Assembly (NCBI GenBank): GCA_035695765.1
Contig: DASRRI010000088.1
Coordinates: 70,836-134,835 of the forward strand
DNA length: 64,000 nucleotides
Origin: Dongia_A sp035695765
GTDB taxonomy: Bacteria; Pseudomonadota; Alphaproteobacteria; Dongiales; Dongiaceae
Reading direction: 5' to 3'
Shown here: positions 9,242 to 16,431 of the stretch, in pieces
Layout of the letters: each line of letters opens with the position of its first letter
Position numbering within the stretch: position 1 is the stretch's first letter
Notes under the pieces: generated by a model
Told to the model about the DNA's origin: nothing
Databases searched by the model: none
The model's input: the letters and a program-made list of their open reading frames with translations, nothing else
Made by a program: the position numbers and the translations under genes

Positions 9242-9901
9242 CTAGAAACCGATCTCGCCGCTGACCCGCGGCAAGTGATAGATCGGCTCGGTGGCGTGGG
9301 CGCTGTCGATGGTGAAGCCGAGATCCTTCAGCAGCCCGTCCGCGATCGCGTAGATCCAGCCGTGGACGGCGAGCTCCCGCCCCTCCCGCCAGGCGTTCTG
9401 CACGATGCTGGTATGGCAGATGTTCAAGACCTGCTGGCGCACGTTGATCTCGCACAGCAGGTTCAGGCGTTTTTCCTGGTCCGGCTCGGCATCCAGCGCC
9501 TCCTTGTTGGCTGCATAAACGTCCTTGATCTTGCGCAGCCAGTTGTCGATGAGGCCGAATTCCTGCCGCTCGACCGCCGCACGCACGCCGCCGCAGCCAT
9601 AGTGCCCGACCACCATCACGTGCCGGACCTTGAGCACGTTGATGGCGAACTCCAGCACCGACATCAAGTTGGTGTCGATGTTGTGCACCAGGTTGGCGAT
9701 GTTGCGGTGGACGAACAGCTCGCCAGGCGCCATCCCCATCAGCTCGTTGGCCGGCACGCGGGCATCGGAGCAGCCGATCCAAAGGTATTCCGGGGCCTGC
9801 TGCTTGGCCAGCCGGGCGAAGAATTCCGGGTCGCGGTCCTTGACGGATTTCGCCCAGGCGCGGTTCCGCTCGAACAGGCGCTGCAATCCTGGATCATCCA
9901 T
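9242..9901 (-). CDS. Beta-class carbonic anhydrase
   Basis: The 219-residue enzyme interconverts CO2 and bicarbonate. The zinc ligands and active-site dyad are all present: Cys44, Asp46 and Arg48 in IGCSDARVPA, His100 and Cys103 in GHYGCGGV. The length and the ending resemble the E. coli Can type. The start at ATG 9899-9901 (MDDPGLQRLFERNRAWA) is the conventional one. It ends 12 bases before the binding-protein gene on the same strand, and it diverges from yciB across 66 bases. Confidence 0.95.
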   Translation of the reverse strand: MDDPGLQRLFERNRAWAKSVKDRDPEFFARLAKQQAPEYLWIGCSDARVPANELMGMAPGELFVHRNIANLVHNIDTNLMSVLEFAINVLKVRHVMVVGHYGCGGVRAAVERQEFGLIDNWLRKIKDVYAANKEALDAEPDQEKRLNLLCEINVRQQVLNICHTSIVQNAWREGRELAVHGWIYAIADGLLKDLGFTIDSAHATEPIYHLPRVSGEIGF

Positions 9902-9967
9902 TCTCGTCCTCCACCTGCGCGGTTCGGCGACCTTGCCACCCCAGCCGCCAACCGTTATGGGAGATGG

Positions 9968-10528
9968 ATGAAGAACACGCAACCCGCTTGGGTAAAACCG
10001 GTGGTCGAAATAGGGCCGCTGGTGGTCTTTTTCGCCTCCTACAAGTTCGGCGGCTTCATGGTGTCGACTGCGGCCGTGATCGCGGCGACGGTCATCGCTG
10101 CCACCGTCAGCTATGTGATGATTCGCAAGATCCCGCCGATGCTGTGGGTCACGCTGGTGGTGGTCGTGGTGTTCGGTGGGCTGACCCTGGCGACCGGCAA
10201 CCAGACCTTTTTCTACATGAAGCCGACTATCGTCATGGCGTTCTTCGCCGTGGTGCTGTTTGGCGGCCTGCTGCTCGGCCGGCCCTTGCTCAAGCCGTTG
10301 ATGGCGTCGGCGCTGGAGCTCGACGATGCCGGCTGGCGCAAGCTCACCGCGCGCTTTGCGATCTTCTTCGCGTCGGTCGCGGTCCTGAACGAGATCATCT
10401 GGCGCACCCAGCCGGAGCATATCTGGGTGGATTTCAAGGCCTTCGGCATCCTAGGCCTCAACGTCGTTTTCATCCTCTCGCAATTCCCGCTGATCAAGCG
10501 GCACCAGCCGAAATCGCCGGCAGACTGA
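9968..10528 (+). CDS. yciB: Inner-membrane septation protein A homologue (YciB/IspZ)
   Basis: The 186-residue protein has five hydrophobic segments. It starts MKNTQPAWVKPVVEIGPLVV and contains LATGNQTFFYMKPTI and the charged motif WRKLTARFAIFFASVAVLNE typical of YciB. Family members are inner-membrane proteins linked to envelope maintenance and cell division. ATG 9968 is the in-frame start; the ATG at 9964 is in another frame. It converges tail to tail with a tiny exported peptide gene two bases away. Confidence 0.9.
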   Translation: MKNTQPAWVKPVVEIGPLVVFFASYKFGGFMVSTAAVIAATVIAATVSYVMIRKIPPMLWVTLVVVVVFGGLTLATGNQTFFYMKPTIVMAFFAVVLFGGLLLGRPLLKPLMASALELDDAGWRKLTARFAIFFASVAVLNEIIWRTQPEHIWVDFKAFGILGLNVVFILSQFPLIKRHQPKSPAD

Positions 10529-10529
10529 C

Positions 10530-10637
10530 TTATGGCTTGATCTCGATCGGCATGTCGACGGCGCCATCGTCGGCCTTGGCGCCGAAGACGACCAGAGCTG
10601 CGGCCGCAATCAACGAGAGGATTCTGTGCATCAGCAT
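10530..10637 (-). CDS. Small exported peptide, 35 residues, unknown function
   Basis: A 108-base frame runs from ATG 10635-10637 to TAA 10530-10532 on the minus strand. A clear ribosome binding site (AGGGAG, five bases from the ATG) precedes it. The peptide begins MLMHRILSLIAAAALVVFGA, a basic n-region and a hydrophobic core with an Ala-x-Ala-type cleavage site (AKA), leaving an acidic mature tail of about 13 residues (DDGAVDMPIEIKP). It resembles other very small exported proteins but I recognise no family. A second in-frame ATG lies two codons in. Confidence 0.5.
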   Translation of the reverse strand: MLMHRILSLIAAAALVVFGAKADDGAVDMPIEIKP

Positions 10638-10772
10638 AGGGGCTCCCTGGTTGCACCTTTCTGCTTGAAAATCATGGCGAAAGCCGGCGATTTAAGTCCT
10701 TTGGCGGGGTGGACGGGGCGCCCCGCAGGCGGTACAGTTTTCTCCTTAATCGCATTGGCGGGATTCGACCGG

Positions 10773-11315
10773 ATGCGCAACGCCATCACGTGGGTCGACG
10801 AGACGGACATTACGGACCGTCTGCTCGGCCAAACCGAGGTTACGTCCGGCATGATCGTGCGCATGGCCGATTATCTTGCGCGCAAGCGCGGCGACCGTGC
10901 GTTGCCTTCTCGCGCTGACATCGATCCGACCGAGATCCGCGAATTCCTGCCCTATGTCGTGCTGGTTGATATCCAGGCTGAGCCGCTGCAGGTCTATTAC
11001 CGGCTGGTCGGCACGCGCATCGCGGAATTCTATGGCGAGTTCACCGGCACCTGGATGCATGACCGGCCGATCAGCGACGCCTATCGCCAAATAGCCGAAA
11101 ACATCTACCGCACGTTGATCGAAACCAAGGCGCCGGTCTATGGCATCACCGAGATGCGCACCCGCTCGGACGCGATGGTGTCGTACGAATGGGGCTATTT
11201 CCCGCTCTCGAATGATGGCGTGAACGTGACCGGCGGACTGGAGATCGAATCCCCCGACCGCCGCGTGATCGGCGTCGCGCCCGATCTCGCCGACACATAC
11301 GTGCGGCGCGGCTGA
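10773..11315 (+). CDS. PAS_5 domain protein
   Basis: From ATG 10773 (MRNAITWVDETDITDRLLGQ) the product has 180 residues. The body (LPSRADIDPTEIREFLPYVV, then YRLVGTRIAEFYGEFTGTWM) matches the PAS_5 (PF07310) family common in Rhodospirillales and rhizobia, a single PAS-like fold without an output domain. A ligand has not been established for the family, so no role is assigned. Earlier in-frame starts back to 10626 exist but add low-complexity sequence. Confidence 0.75.
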   Translation: MRNAITWVDETDITDRLLGQTEVTSGMIVRMADYLARKRGDRALPSRADIDPTEIREFLPYVVLVDIQAEPLQVYYRLVGTRIAEFYGEFTGTWMHDRPISDAYRQIAENIYRTLIETKAPVYGITEMRTRSDAMVSYEWGYFPLSNDGVNVTGGLEIESPDRRVIGVAPDLADTYVRRG

Positions 11316-11348
11316 CACGCCTCCCGCTTTCCTGCTATCGAGACGCTC

Positions 11349-11708
11349 ATGAGTCCGGAACAGATCGCCGCTGACTTTGTAACCCGCTGGGCGCGCGCCT
11401 GGAGCGATGAAGGGCCAGCGGCGGCCACGCGGCTCTACACGTCCGACAGCATGCTGGTCGGTGGTGTAACAGCAATCGGCCGATCGCAGATCGAGACGGC
11501 ACTGACCGCGCTGTTCAATCAGGGCTGGGCCAGCATTGATATCAAGGTCACGCATGCACGCGCGGTCAACGGAATGGTGCTGGTCGCCAGCGATTTCACG
11601 GCGACCGGCTCAGGCCCGAATGCCGGAAAGACGCTCGCCGGCCGATCCACACATGCGCTGACGCAAATCGACGGCGCATGGCTGTCGGTGATGCACACGG
11701 CGGCTTGA
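11349..11708 (+). CDS. NTF2-like (SnoaL/DUF4440-type) small protein
   Basis: The 119-residue protein has the cone-shaped NTF2-like pattern: an N-terminal helix (IAADFVTRWARAWSDEGPAA), LYTSDSMLVGGVTAIGRSQI, a central strand set and a final strand pair (LTQIDGAWLSVMHTA). Such proteins are either ketosteroid-isomerase-like enzymes or small ligand-binding proteins. It is convergent with glpK, with six bases between the stop codons, and lies 33 bases after the PAS gene, possibly co-transcribed with it. Confidence 0.72.
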   Translation: MSPEQIAADFVTRWARAWSDEGPAAATRLYTSDSMLVGGVTAIGRSQIETALTALFNQGWASIDIKVTHARAVNGMVLVASDFTATGSGPNAGKTLAGRSTHALTQIDGAWLSVMHTAA

Positions 11709-11714
11709 GCCGCC

Positions 11715-13190
11715 TCAGCTCTGAACCCGCTTCACCGCTGCGCGCCAACCGGCATAGAGCTGCTCGCGCTGCTGATCCTTCATCATGGGCCTGAAGACGC
11801 GGTCGCTCTGCCAGTTGCTGGCCACTTCCTCGACGGACTTGAACAGTCCCACGCCGAGCCCCGCGCACATCGCGGCACCCAGCGCAGTCGTCTCCGTCAC
11901 CACCGGCCGTTCGACCGGCACGTTGAGAATGTCGGCCAGGAACTGCATCACCCAGTCGTTGCGCACCATGCCGCCATCGACGCGCAGCTGGCTAGTCACT
12001 GCGCCAGCGTCGCCTGCCATTGCGGTCATCAGGTCACGGGTCTGGTAACACACAGCCTCGAGCGCCGAGCGCACGATCTCCGCGATGCCGGTGTCGCGCG
12101 TGAGGCCGAGGATCGCGCCGCGCGCGGTCGGGTCCCAGTAGGGTGCGCCGAGCCCTGTGAAAGCCGGCACCAGATAGACGCCATTGGTGCCCGCGATGGA
12201 GCGCGCCAGGGCTTCGGTCTCGCCCGCCTGATGGATCAGCTTCAGTCCGTCGCGCAGCCATTGCACGGCAGCGCCGGCCACGAAAATGCTGCCCTCGTTG
12301 GCGTAGGCGAGCTGGCCTTTGATCTTGTAGGCCACTGTGGTCAGCAGGCGGTTCTTCGAAGCCACCGCCTTGCTGCCGGTATTGAGCAGCGCAAAGCAGC
12401 CGGTTCCATAGGTGCTCTTGATCATACCCGGCTGGAAGCAGGCCTGTCCGATCAAGGCTGCCTGTTGGTCGCCGGCGATACCCGCGATCGGCAAGGAGGT
12501 TCCAATGGACTCCGTCGTACTGGTGCCGAACTCATCGGCACATTCTAGCACCTTCGGCAGCATGCTCTTCGGCACCTTGAAGAGCGCCAGCAGTTCTTCG
12601 TCCCAATCCATCGTATGGATGTTGAACAGCATGGTGCGGCAGGCGTTGGTGACGTCGGTCGCATGCACCTTGCCGCCGGTGAGGCGCCACAGCACGAAGC
12701 TGTCGATGGTGCCCATGGCAAGCTCGCCACGCTCGGCCGCTTCCTGCGCGCCCGGCACGTTGTCGAGCATCCAGCGCACTTTGGTGGCGGAGAAATAGGA
12801 ATCGATCAGCAAACCCGCCTTGGCCTGGATCTTGGGCTCCCAGCCCTGGTCGATCAGCTGGCGGCAGAGCGGCGCGCCGCGGCGGTCCTGCCACACGATG
12901 GCATTGTGGATCGCCTTGCCGGTCTTGCGGTTCCACACCAGTGCGGTTTCGCGCTGGTTGGTGATGCCGATGGCGCGCACGCTGCCGGCCGGGCGCTTCG
13001 CCATGGCCTCGCGGCAGACCTGCCGGACAGCGCGCCAGATCTCTTCAGGATCGTGTTCGACCCAGCCGGCCTGGGGGAAAATCTGCGGCAGCTCTTTCTG
13101 CGCGATCGCCTGCTGCTCGCCCTTGAGGTCGAACAGGATGGCGCGCGTCGACGTCGTGCCCTGGTCGATCGAGAGAATGAAATCCGGCAT
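11715..13190 (-). CDS. glpK: Glycerol kinase
   Basis: The 491-residue FGGY-family kinase phosphorylates glycerol to sn-glycerol 3-phosphate. It begins MPDFILSIDQGTTSTRAILF with the phosphate-1 loop, carries the glycerol-binding stretch TNQRETALVWNRKTGKAIHN with its WQDRR continuation, and GLGAPYWDPTARGAILGLTR in the C-terminal domain. The start (13188-13190) is seven bases after the upp stop codon. No glpF, glpD or glp regulator is nearby, so the pairing with upp is the local context. Confidence 0.95.
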   Translation of the reverse strand: MPDFILSIDQGTTSTRAILFDLKGEQQAIAQKELPQIFPQAGWVEHDPEEIWRAVRQVCREAMAKRPAGSVRAIGITNQRETALVWNRKTGKAIHNAIVWQDRRGAPLCRQLIDQGWEPKIQAKAGLLIDSYFSATKVRWMLDNVPGAQEAAERGELAMGTIDSFVLWRLTGGKVHATDVTNACRTMLFNIHTMDWDEELLALFKVPKSMLPKVLECADEFGTSTTESIGTSLPIAGIAGDQQAALIGQACFQPGMIKSTYGTGCFALLNTGSKAVASKNRLLTTVAYKIKGQLAYANEGSIFVAGAAVQWLRDGLKLIHQAGETEALARSIAGTNGVYLVPAFTGLGAPYWDPTARGAILGLTRDTGIAEIVRSALEAVCYQTRDLMTAMAGDAGAVTSQLRVDGGMVRNDWVMQFLADILNVPVERPVVTETTALGAAMCAGLGVGLFKSVEEVASNWQSDRVFRPMMKDQQREQLYAGWRAAVKRVQS

Positions 13191-13197
13191 TGTGCCC

Positions 13198-13851
13198 TCA
13201 CTTCGTGCCGAACAGGCGATCGCCTGCATCGCCCAGGCCCGGGACGATATAGGCATTCTCGTTCAGATGTGAATCTAGAGCCGCGGCGTAGACTGGGATC
13301 TTCGGATGCGCCTTATGGAATACACGCACGCCTTCCGGCGCTGCCACCAGCACCATCATGCGGATATTGTCGTCGCTGACGCCGCGCTTGTTCAGCGTGC
13401 CCACTGCGGCGACCGCGGAGTGCCCTGTCGCCAGCATCGGGTCCACCAGGATAAAGATGCGCCCCTCTGGATCGGGCAGCTTCACGAAATATTCGACCGG
13501 CTGCTTCGTCACGTGATCGCGATAGAGACCGATATGGCCGACCCGCGCCGGCGGGATCAGCTCGATCAGCCCGTCCGCCATGCCGAGCCCGGCGCGCAGG
13601 ATCGGCACCACCGCGATCTTCTTGCCGAGCAGCGTCGGTGCGTCGAACGTCGTCAGCGGCGTCTCGATCGGCACCGTCGTCATCGGCAGGCTGCGCGTGA
13701 TCTCGTAGCCCATCAGCAGCGAGATCTCTTTGAGCAGCTGCCGGAACAGGATGGTCGGCGTATTCTTGTCGCGCATCATGCTGAGCTTATGTCGGATCAG
13801 CGGGTGATCCATCACGAACAGCTGCGGAAACTCCGGATAGGTCATCGGCAT
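13198..13851 (-). CDS. upp: Uracil phosphoribosyltransferase
   Basis: The 217-residue salvage enzyme makes UMP from uracil and PRPP. The PRPP loop is clear (ILVDPMLATGHSAVAA; a His replaces the more usual Gly or Asn), as are VPILRAGLGMADGLIELIP and the C-terminal uracil-binding IVPGLGDAGDRLFGTK. ATG 13849-13851 gives MPMTYPEFPQLFVMDHPLIR; a longer frame upstream is not conserved. It is transcribed directly into glpK. It lies far from the pyrimidine catabolic region at 30-47 kb but uses the same substrate pool. Confidence 0.95.
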   Translation of the reverse strand: MPMTYPEFPQLFVMDHPLIRHKLSMMRDKNTPTILFRQLLKEISLLMGYEITRSLPMTTVPIETPLTTFDAPTLLGKKIAVVPILRAGLGMADGLIELIPPARVGHIGLYRDHVTKQPVEYFVKLPDPEGRIFILVDPMLATGHSAVAAVGTLNKRGVSDDNIRMMVLVAAPEGVRVFHKAHPKIPVYAAALDSHLNENAYIVPGLGDAGDRLFGTK

Positions 13852-13954
13852 GGAGCGCCCCTGTTGATCTGATTTTTGTCGGCGGCCATGGCCGCCTTTG
13901 CGGCGCAGATTACGGACGCCGGGGGAGCGGTTCAAGCCGAATGGACAGGCTGCT

Positions 13955-14956
13955 CTAAATGACCTGGAAACCGTGCTTGTACGGGTCGCGGTCGTCGATG
14001 AAAATCGTGTTGTAGCCGGTGATGCGGGCCCAGCCTTCGACCGAGGGCACGATCGCCTCGTAATTGCCGACCTTGGCCGCCTCTTTCACGCGGCCCTTAA
14101 ACAAGCTGCCGATGATGCTTTCGTGCACGAAGCTGTCGCCAACCTTGAGCTTGCCCTTGGCGGCCAGCTGCGCCATGCGCGCCGAGGTGCCTGTGCCGCA
14201 AGGCGAGCGGTCGATCGCCTTGTCGCCGTAGAATACGGCATTGCGCGCATCTGCGCCGGCGGCCTTGGGCGCGCCCGTCCACAAGATGTGGCTGAGGCCC
14301 TTGATCGTGGGATTCTCAGGGTGCTGGAATGTGTATCTGGCGTTCAGGTTCTGGCGCAGAACGGGGCTCATCTGGACCAGTTGCCCCGCCGTGAAATCCG
14401 CCATGTCGCGATAGCCAGCCTGTGGCTCAACGATGGCATAGAAATTCCCGCCATAGGCCACGTCCACCTTGATCGTGCCGATGCCAGGGCACTCCGCTTC
14501 CAGCCCCGCCGAATGCAGGAACCCCGGCACGTTGGTCAGGCGCACGGATTCGACGTATTCGCCCTTCTGCTCATATTCCGCGATCACAAGGCCTGCCGGC
14601 GTTTCCAGCCGCAGCACGCCGGGAGTCTTGGGGCGCACTAGTCCCTGCTCCACCGCGACCGTCACGGTGCCGATGGTGCCGTGCCCGCACATCGGCAGGC
14701 AACCGGAGGTCTCGATGAACAGGATGCCGATGTCGCAATCTGGCCGTGTCGGCGGATAGAGGATGCTGCCCGACATCATGTCGTGGCCGCGCGGCTCGAA
14801 CATGAGGCCCGTGCGGATCCAGTCGAATTCGGCGAGGAAATGCTGGCGCCTTTCGCTCATGCTGGCGCCGGCGAGCTGCGGTCCGCCACCCATCACGACG
14901 CGGACGGGATTGCCGCAGGTATGCGCATCGACGCAGCTGAAGGTGAATTTCGCCAT
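13955..14956 (-). CDS. 4-hydroxyproline 2-epimerase (proline racemase family)
   Basis: The 333-residue enzyme interconverts trans-4-hydroxy-L-proline and cis-4-hydroxy-D-proline, the first step of hydroxyproline use. Both catalytic cysteines are present, Cys90 in LPMCGHGTIG and Cys253 in RSPCGTGTSARM, which excludes the Cys/Thr dehydratase subgroup. The length is typical. None of the later enzymes of the pathway (D-hydroxyproline oxidase, deaminase) is in the window. It follows mscL on the same strand with a 61-base gap holding a GntR-like palindrome. Confidence 0.88.
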   Translation of the reverse strand: MAKFTFSCVDAHTCGNPVRVVMGGGPQLAGASMSERRQHFLAEFDWIRTGLMFEPRGHDMMSGSILYPPTRPDCDIGILFIETSGCLPMCGHGTIGTVTVAVEQGLVRPKTPGVLRLETPAGLVIAEYEQKGEYVESVRLTNVPGFLHSAGLEAECPGIGTIKVDVAYGGNFYAIVEPQAGYRDMADFTAGQLVQMSPVLRQNLNARYTFQHPENPTIKGLSHILWTGAPKAAGADARNAVFYGDKAIDRSPCGTGTSARMAQLAAKGKLKVGDSFVHESIIGSLFKGRVKEAAKVGNYEAIVPSVEGWARITGYNTIFIDDRDPYKHGFQVI

Positions 14957-14996
14957 CGTTCTGCCAGCCGTCAGGTCCGGCCGTTATCTGCCTCAA

Positions 14997-15006
14997 TTGG
15001 ATACAA
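14997..15006. promoter_or_regulatory. GntR-type operator-like palindrome upstream of hydroxyproline epimerase
   Basis: TTGGATACAA differs by one base from TTGTATACAA, a pattern used by several GntR/FCD regulators of amino-acid catabolism. It lies 41 bases before the epimerase start on the minus strand, where an operator would be expected. No GntR gene is in the window, so the assignment rests on motif and position only. Confidence 0.25.
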
Positions 15007-15017
15007 TATGCAATAGC

Positions 15018-15446
15018 TCAACGGCCTTGCTTGAGCGCATCCCGGATCTCCATCAGCAGCTTCTCGCTGGCCGTTGGCGCCGGGGGCTCGGCCGGGGCGG
15101 CCGCCTCCTGCTTCCGGAACCGGTTGACCTGCTTCACCAGGATGAACACCGCGAAGGCCACGATCAGGAAATTGATGATCGCGTTCAGGAACACGCCATA
15201 ATTGACGGTGACCGCGCCGGCATCCTGGGCTGCTTTCAGCGAAGGAAAATCGTCGCCCTTCAGCACGATGAAGAAGTTCGAGAAATCGATGCCGTTCATG
15301 ATGTAGCCGATCGGCGGCATGATGATGTCTTTGACGAGGGAGTTCACAACTGAGGTGAATGCGGCGCCGATGATGATGCCGACGGCGAGGTCAATGACAT
15401 TGCCGCGCACGGCAAATTCCCGGAATTCCTTCAGCATGGCGTCCAT
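15018..15446 (-). CDS. mscL: Large-conductance mechanosensitive channel
   Basis: The 142-residue channel opens under membrane tension to release osmolytes. It starts MDAMLKEFREFAVRGNVIDL, the conserved N-terminal amphipathic helix and pore-lining TM1 (AVGIIIGAAFTSVVNSLVKD), has a periplasmic loop, then TM2 (FLIVAFAVFILVKQVNRF) and a C-terminal helix (LLMEIRDALKQ). The start used is ATG 15444-15446; upstream in-frame sequence is not conserved. Confidence 0.96.
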   Translation of the reverse strand: MDAMLKEFREFAVRGNVIDLAVGIIIGAAFTSVVNSLVKDIIMPPIGYIMNGIDFSNFFIVLKGDDFPSLKAAQDAGAVTVNYGVFLNAIINFLIVAFAVFILVKQVNRFRKQEAAAPAEPPAPTASEKLLMEIRDALKQGR

Positions 15447-15597
15447 CCCCTGAACGTGGCCTCGACCAGCAGTTTGGGTGCTTTCCTTGGCCAATCGCAA
15501 GCAATTTCCGGCATTTACCGGCCACTCTTGATGCCGGATGCCGAAGCCGCCATGCTAGGCGGTACCTACTGACCACATCACCGGCACCAGCCGCTTC

Positions 15598-16431
15598 ATG
15601 AATTCTGCAGACCAGCTTTCATCCTCCCAAGCCGGCAAGGCGCTGTTCCGCCTCGATGGCAAGGTGTGCCTGGTGACCGGCGGCGCCGGCCATTTGGGCG
15701 CCGCCATGTCGACGGGCCTGGCGGAAGCCGGCGGTCATGTCTGCATCCTGGGGCGCACTCAGGCGTCGCTGAGCAATCTGGCGCAGCGCCTGACCGACCG
15801 CGGCCTGTCGGCGGAAGCGATCACCAGCGACGTCACCATGGCGGAAGACATCAAGTCCCTGGTTGCCGACCTGAAGAAGCGCCACGGCAAGCTGAATGTC
15901 CTTATCAATAACGCCTATGCCGGGCGGCCCGGTGTGATGGGCAACAGCAAAGCCAGCGATTATATCGACGCGATCGAGGTCGCGGTGGCTGCGGCGGCGG
16001 AGCTGGTCAACGCCGCCGGCACTCTGCTCAGCAATGCGGTCAAGGCGAACGGCGATGCCTCGATCATCAACATCGCCTCGATGTATGGGATGGTGAGTCC
16101 GGACCCGCGGATCTACGGGCAATCCGGCATGAACAACCCGCCGCATTACGGCGCGGCCAAGGCTGCCTTGCTGCAATATACCCGCTATGCCGCCGTCCAT
16201 CTGGCGCCGCAGGGCATCAGGGTCAACGCCATCAGCCCCGGCCCCTTCCCGCCGGAGACCGCCCAACAGCGCGATCCCGCCTTTGCCGCCGCTCTGACCC
16301 AGAAGGTGCCGATGGGACGCCTCGGAAAGCCGGAGGACCTGGCAGGCGCAGCGGTGTTCCTGGCGAGTTCCGCCTCGCGCTTCGTCACCGGCGCCAATCT
16401 GCCGGTCGATGGCGGCTGGACCGTGTGGTGA
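15598..16431 (+). CDS. SDR-family oxidoreductase (nonulosonate cluster)
   Basis: The 277-residue classical short-chain dehydrogenase has the NAD(P)-binding motif TGGAGHLG (from residue 27), NNAYAG, catalytic Ser161 (NIASMYG), Tyr184 and Lys188 (YGAAK). The ending FVTGANLPVDGGWTVW is typical. It overlaps the next gene by four bases and leads the pse cluster, so a sugar-nucleotide or nonulosonic-acid reduction is likely. Related SDRs occur beside SpsF-type genes in legionaminic and pseudaminic loci. The substrate is unknown. Confidence 0.8.
   Translation: MNSADQLSSSQAGKALFRLDGKVCLVTGGAGHLGAAMSTGLAEAGGHVCILGRTQASLSNLAQRLTDRGLSAEAITSDVTMAEDIKSLVADLKKRHGKLNVLINNAYAGRPGVMGNSKASDYIDAIEVAVAAAAELVNAAGTLLSNAVKANGDASIINIASMYGMVSPDPRIYGQSGMNNPPHYGAAKAALLQYTRYAAVHLAPQGIRVNAISPGPFPPETAQQRDPAFAAALTQKVPMGRLGKPEDLAGAAVFLASSASRFVTGANLPVDGGWTVW

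Noticed and set aside
13190..13198. upp-glpK as a novel functional coupling
   Set aside because: The genes are seven bases apart and probably co-transcribed, but nothing in either protein is unusual and such pairing can be incidental.
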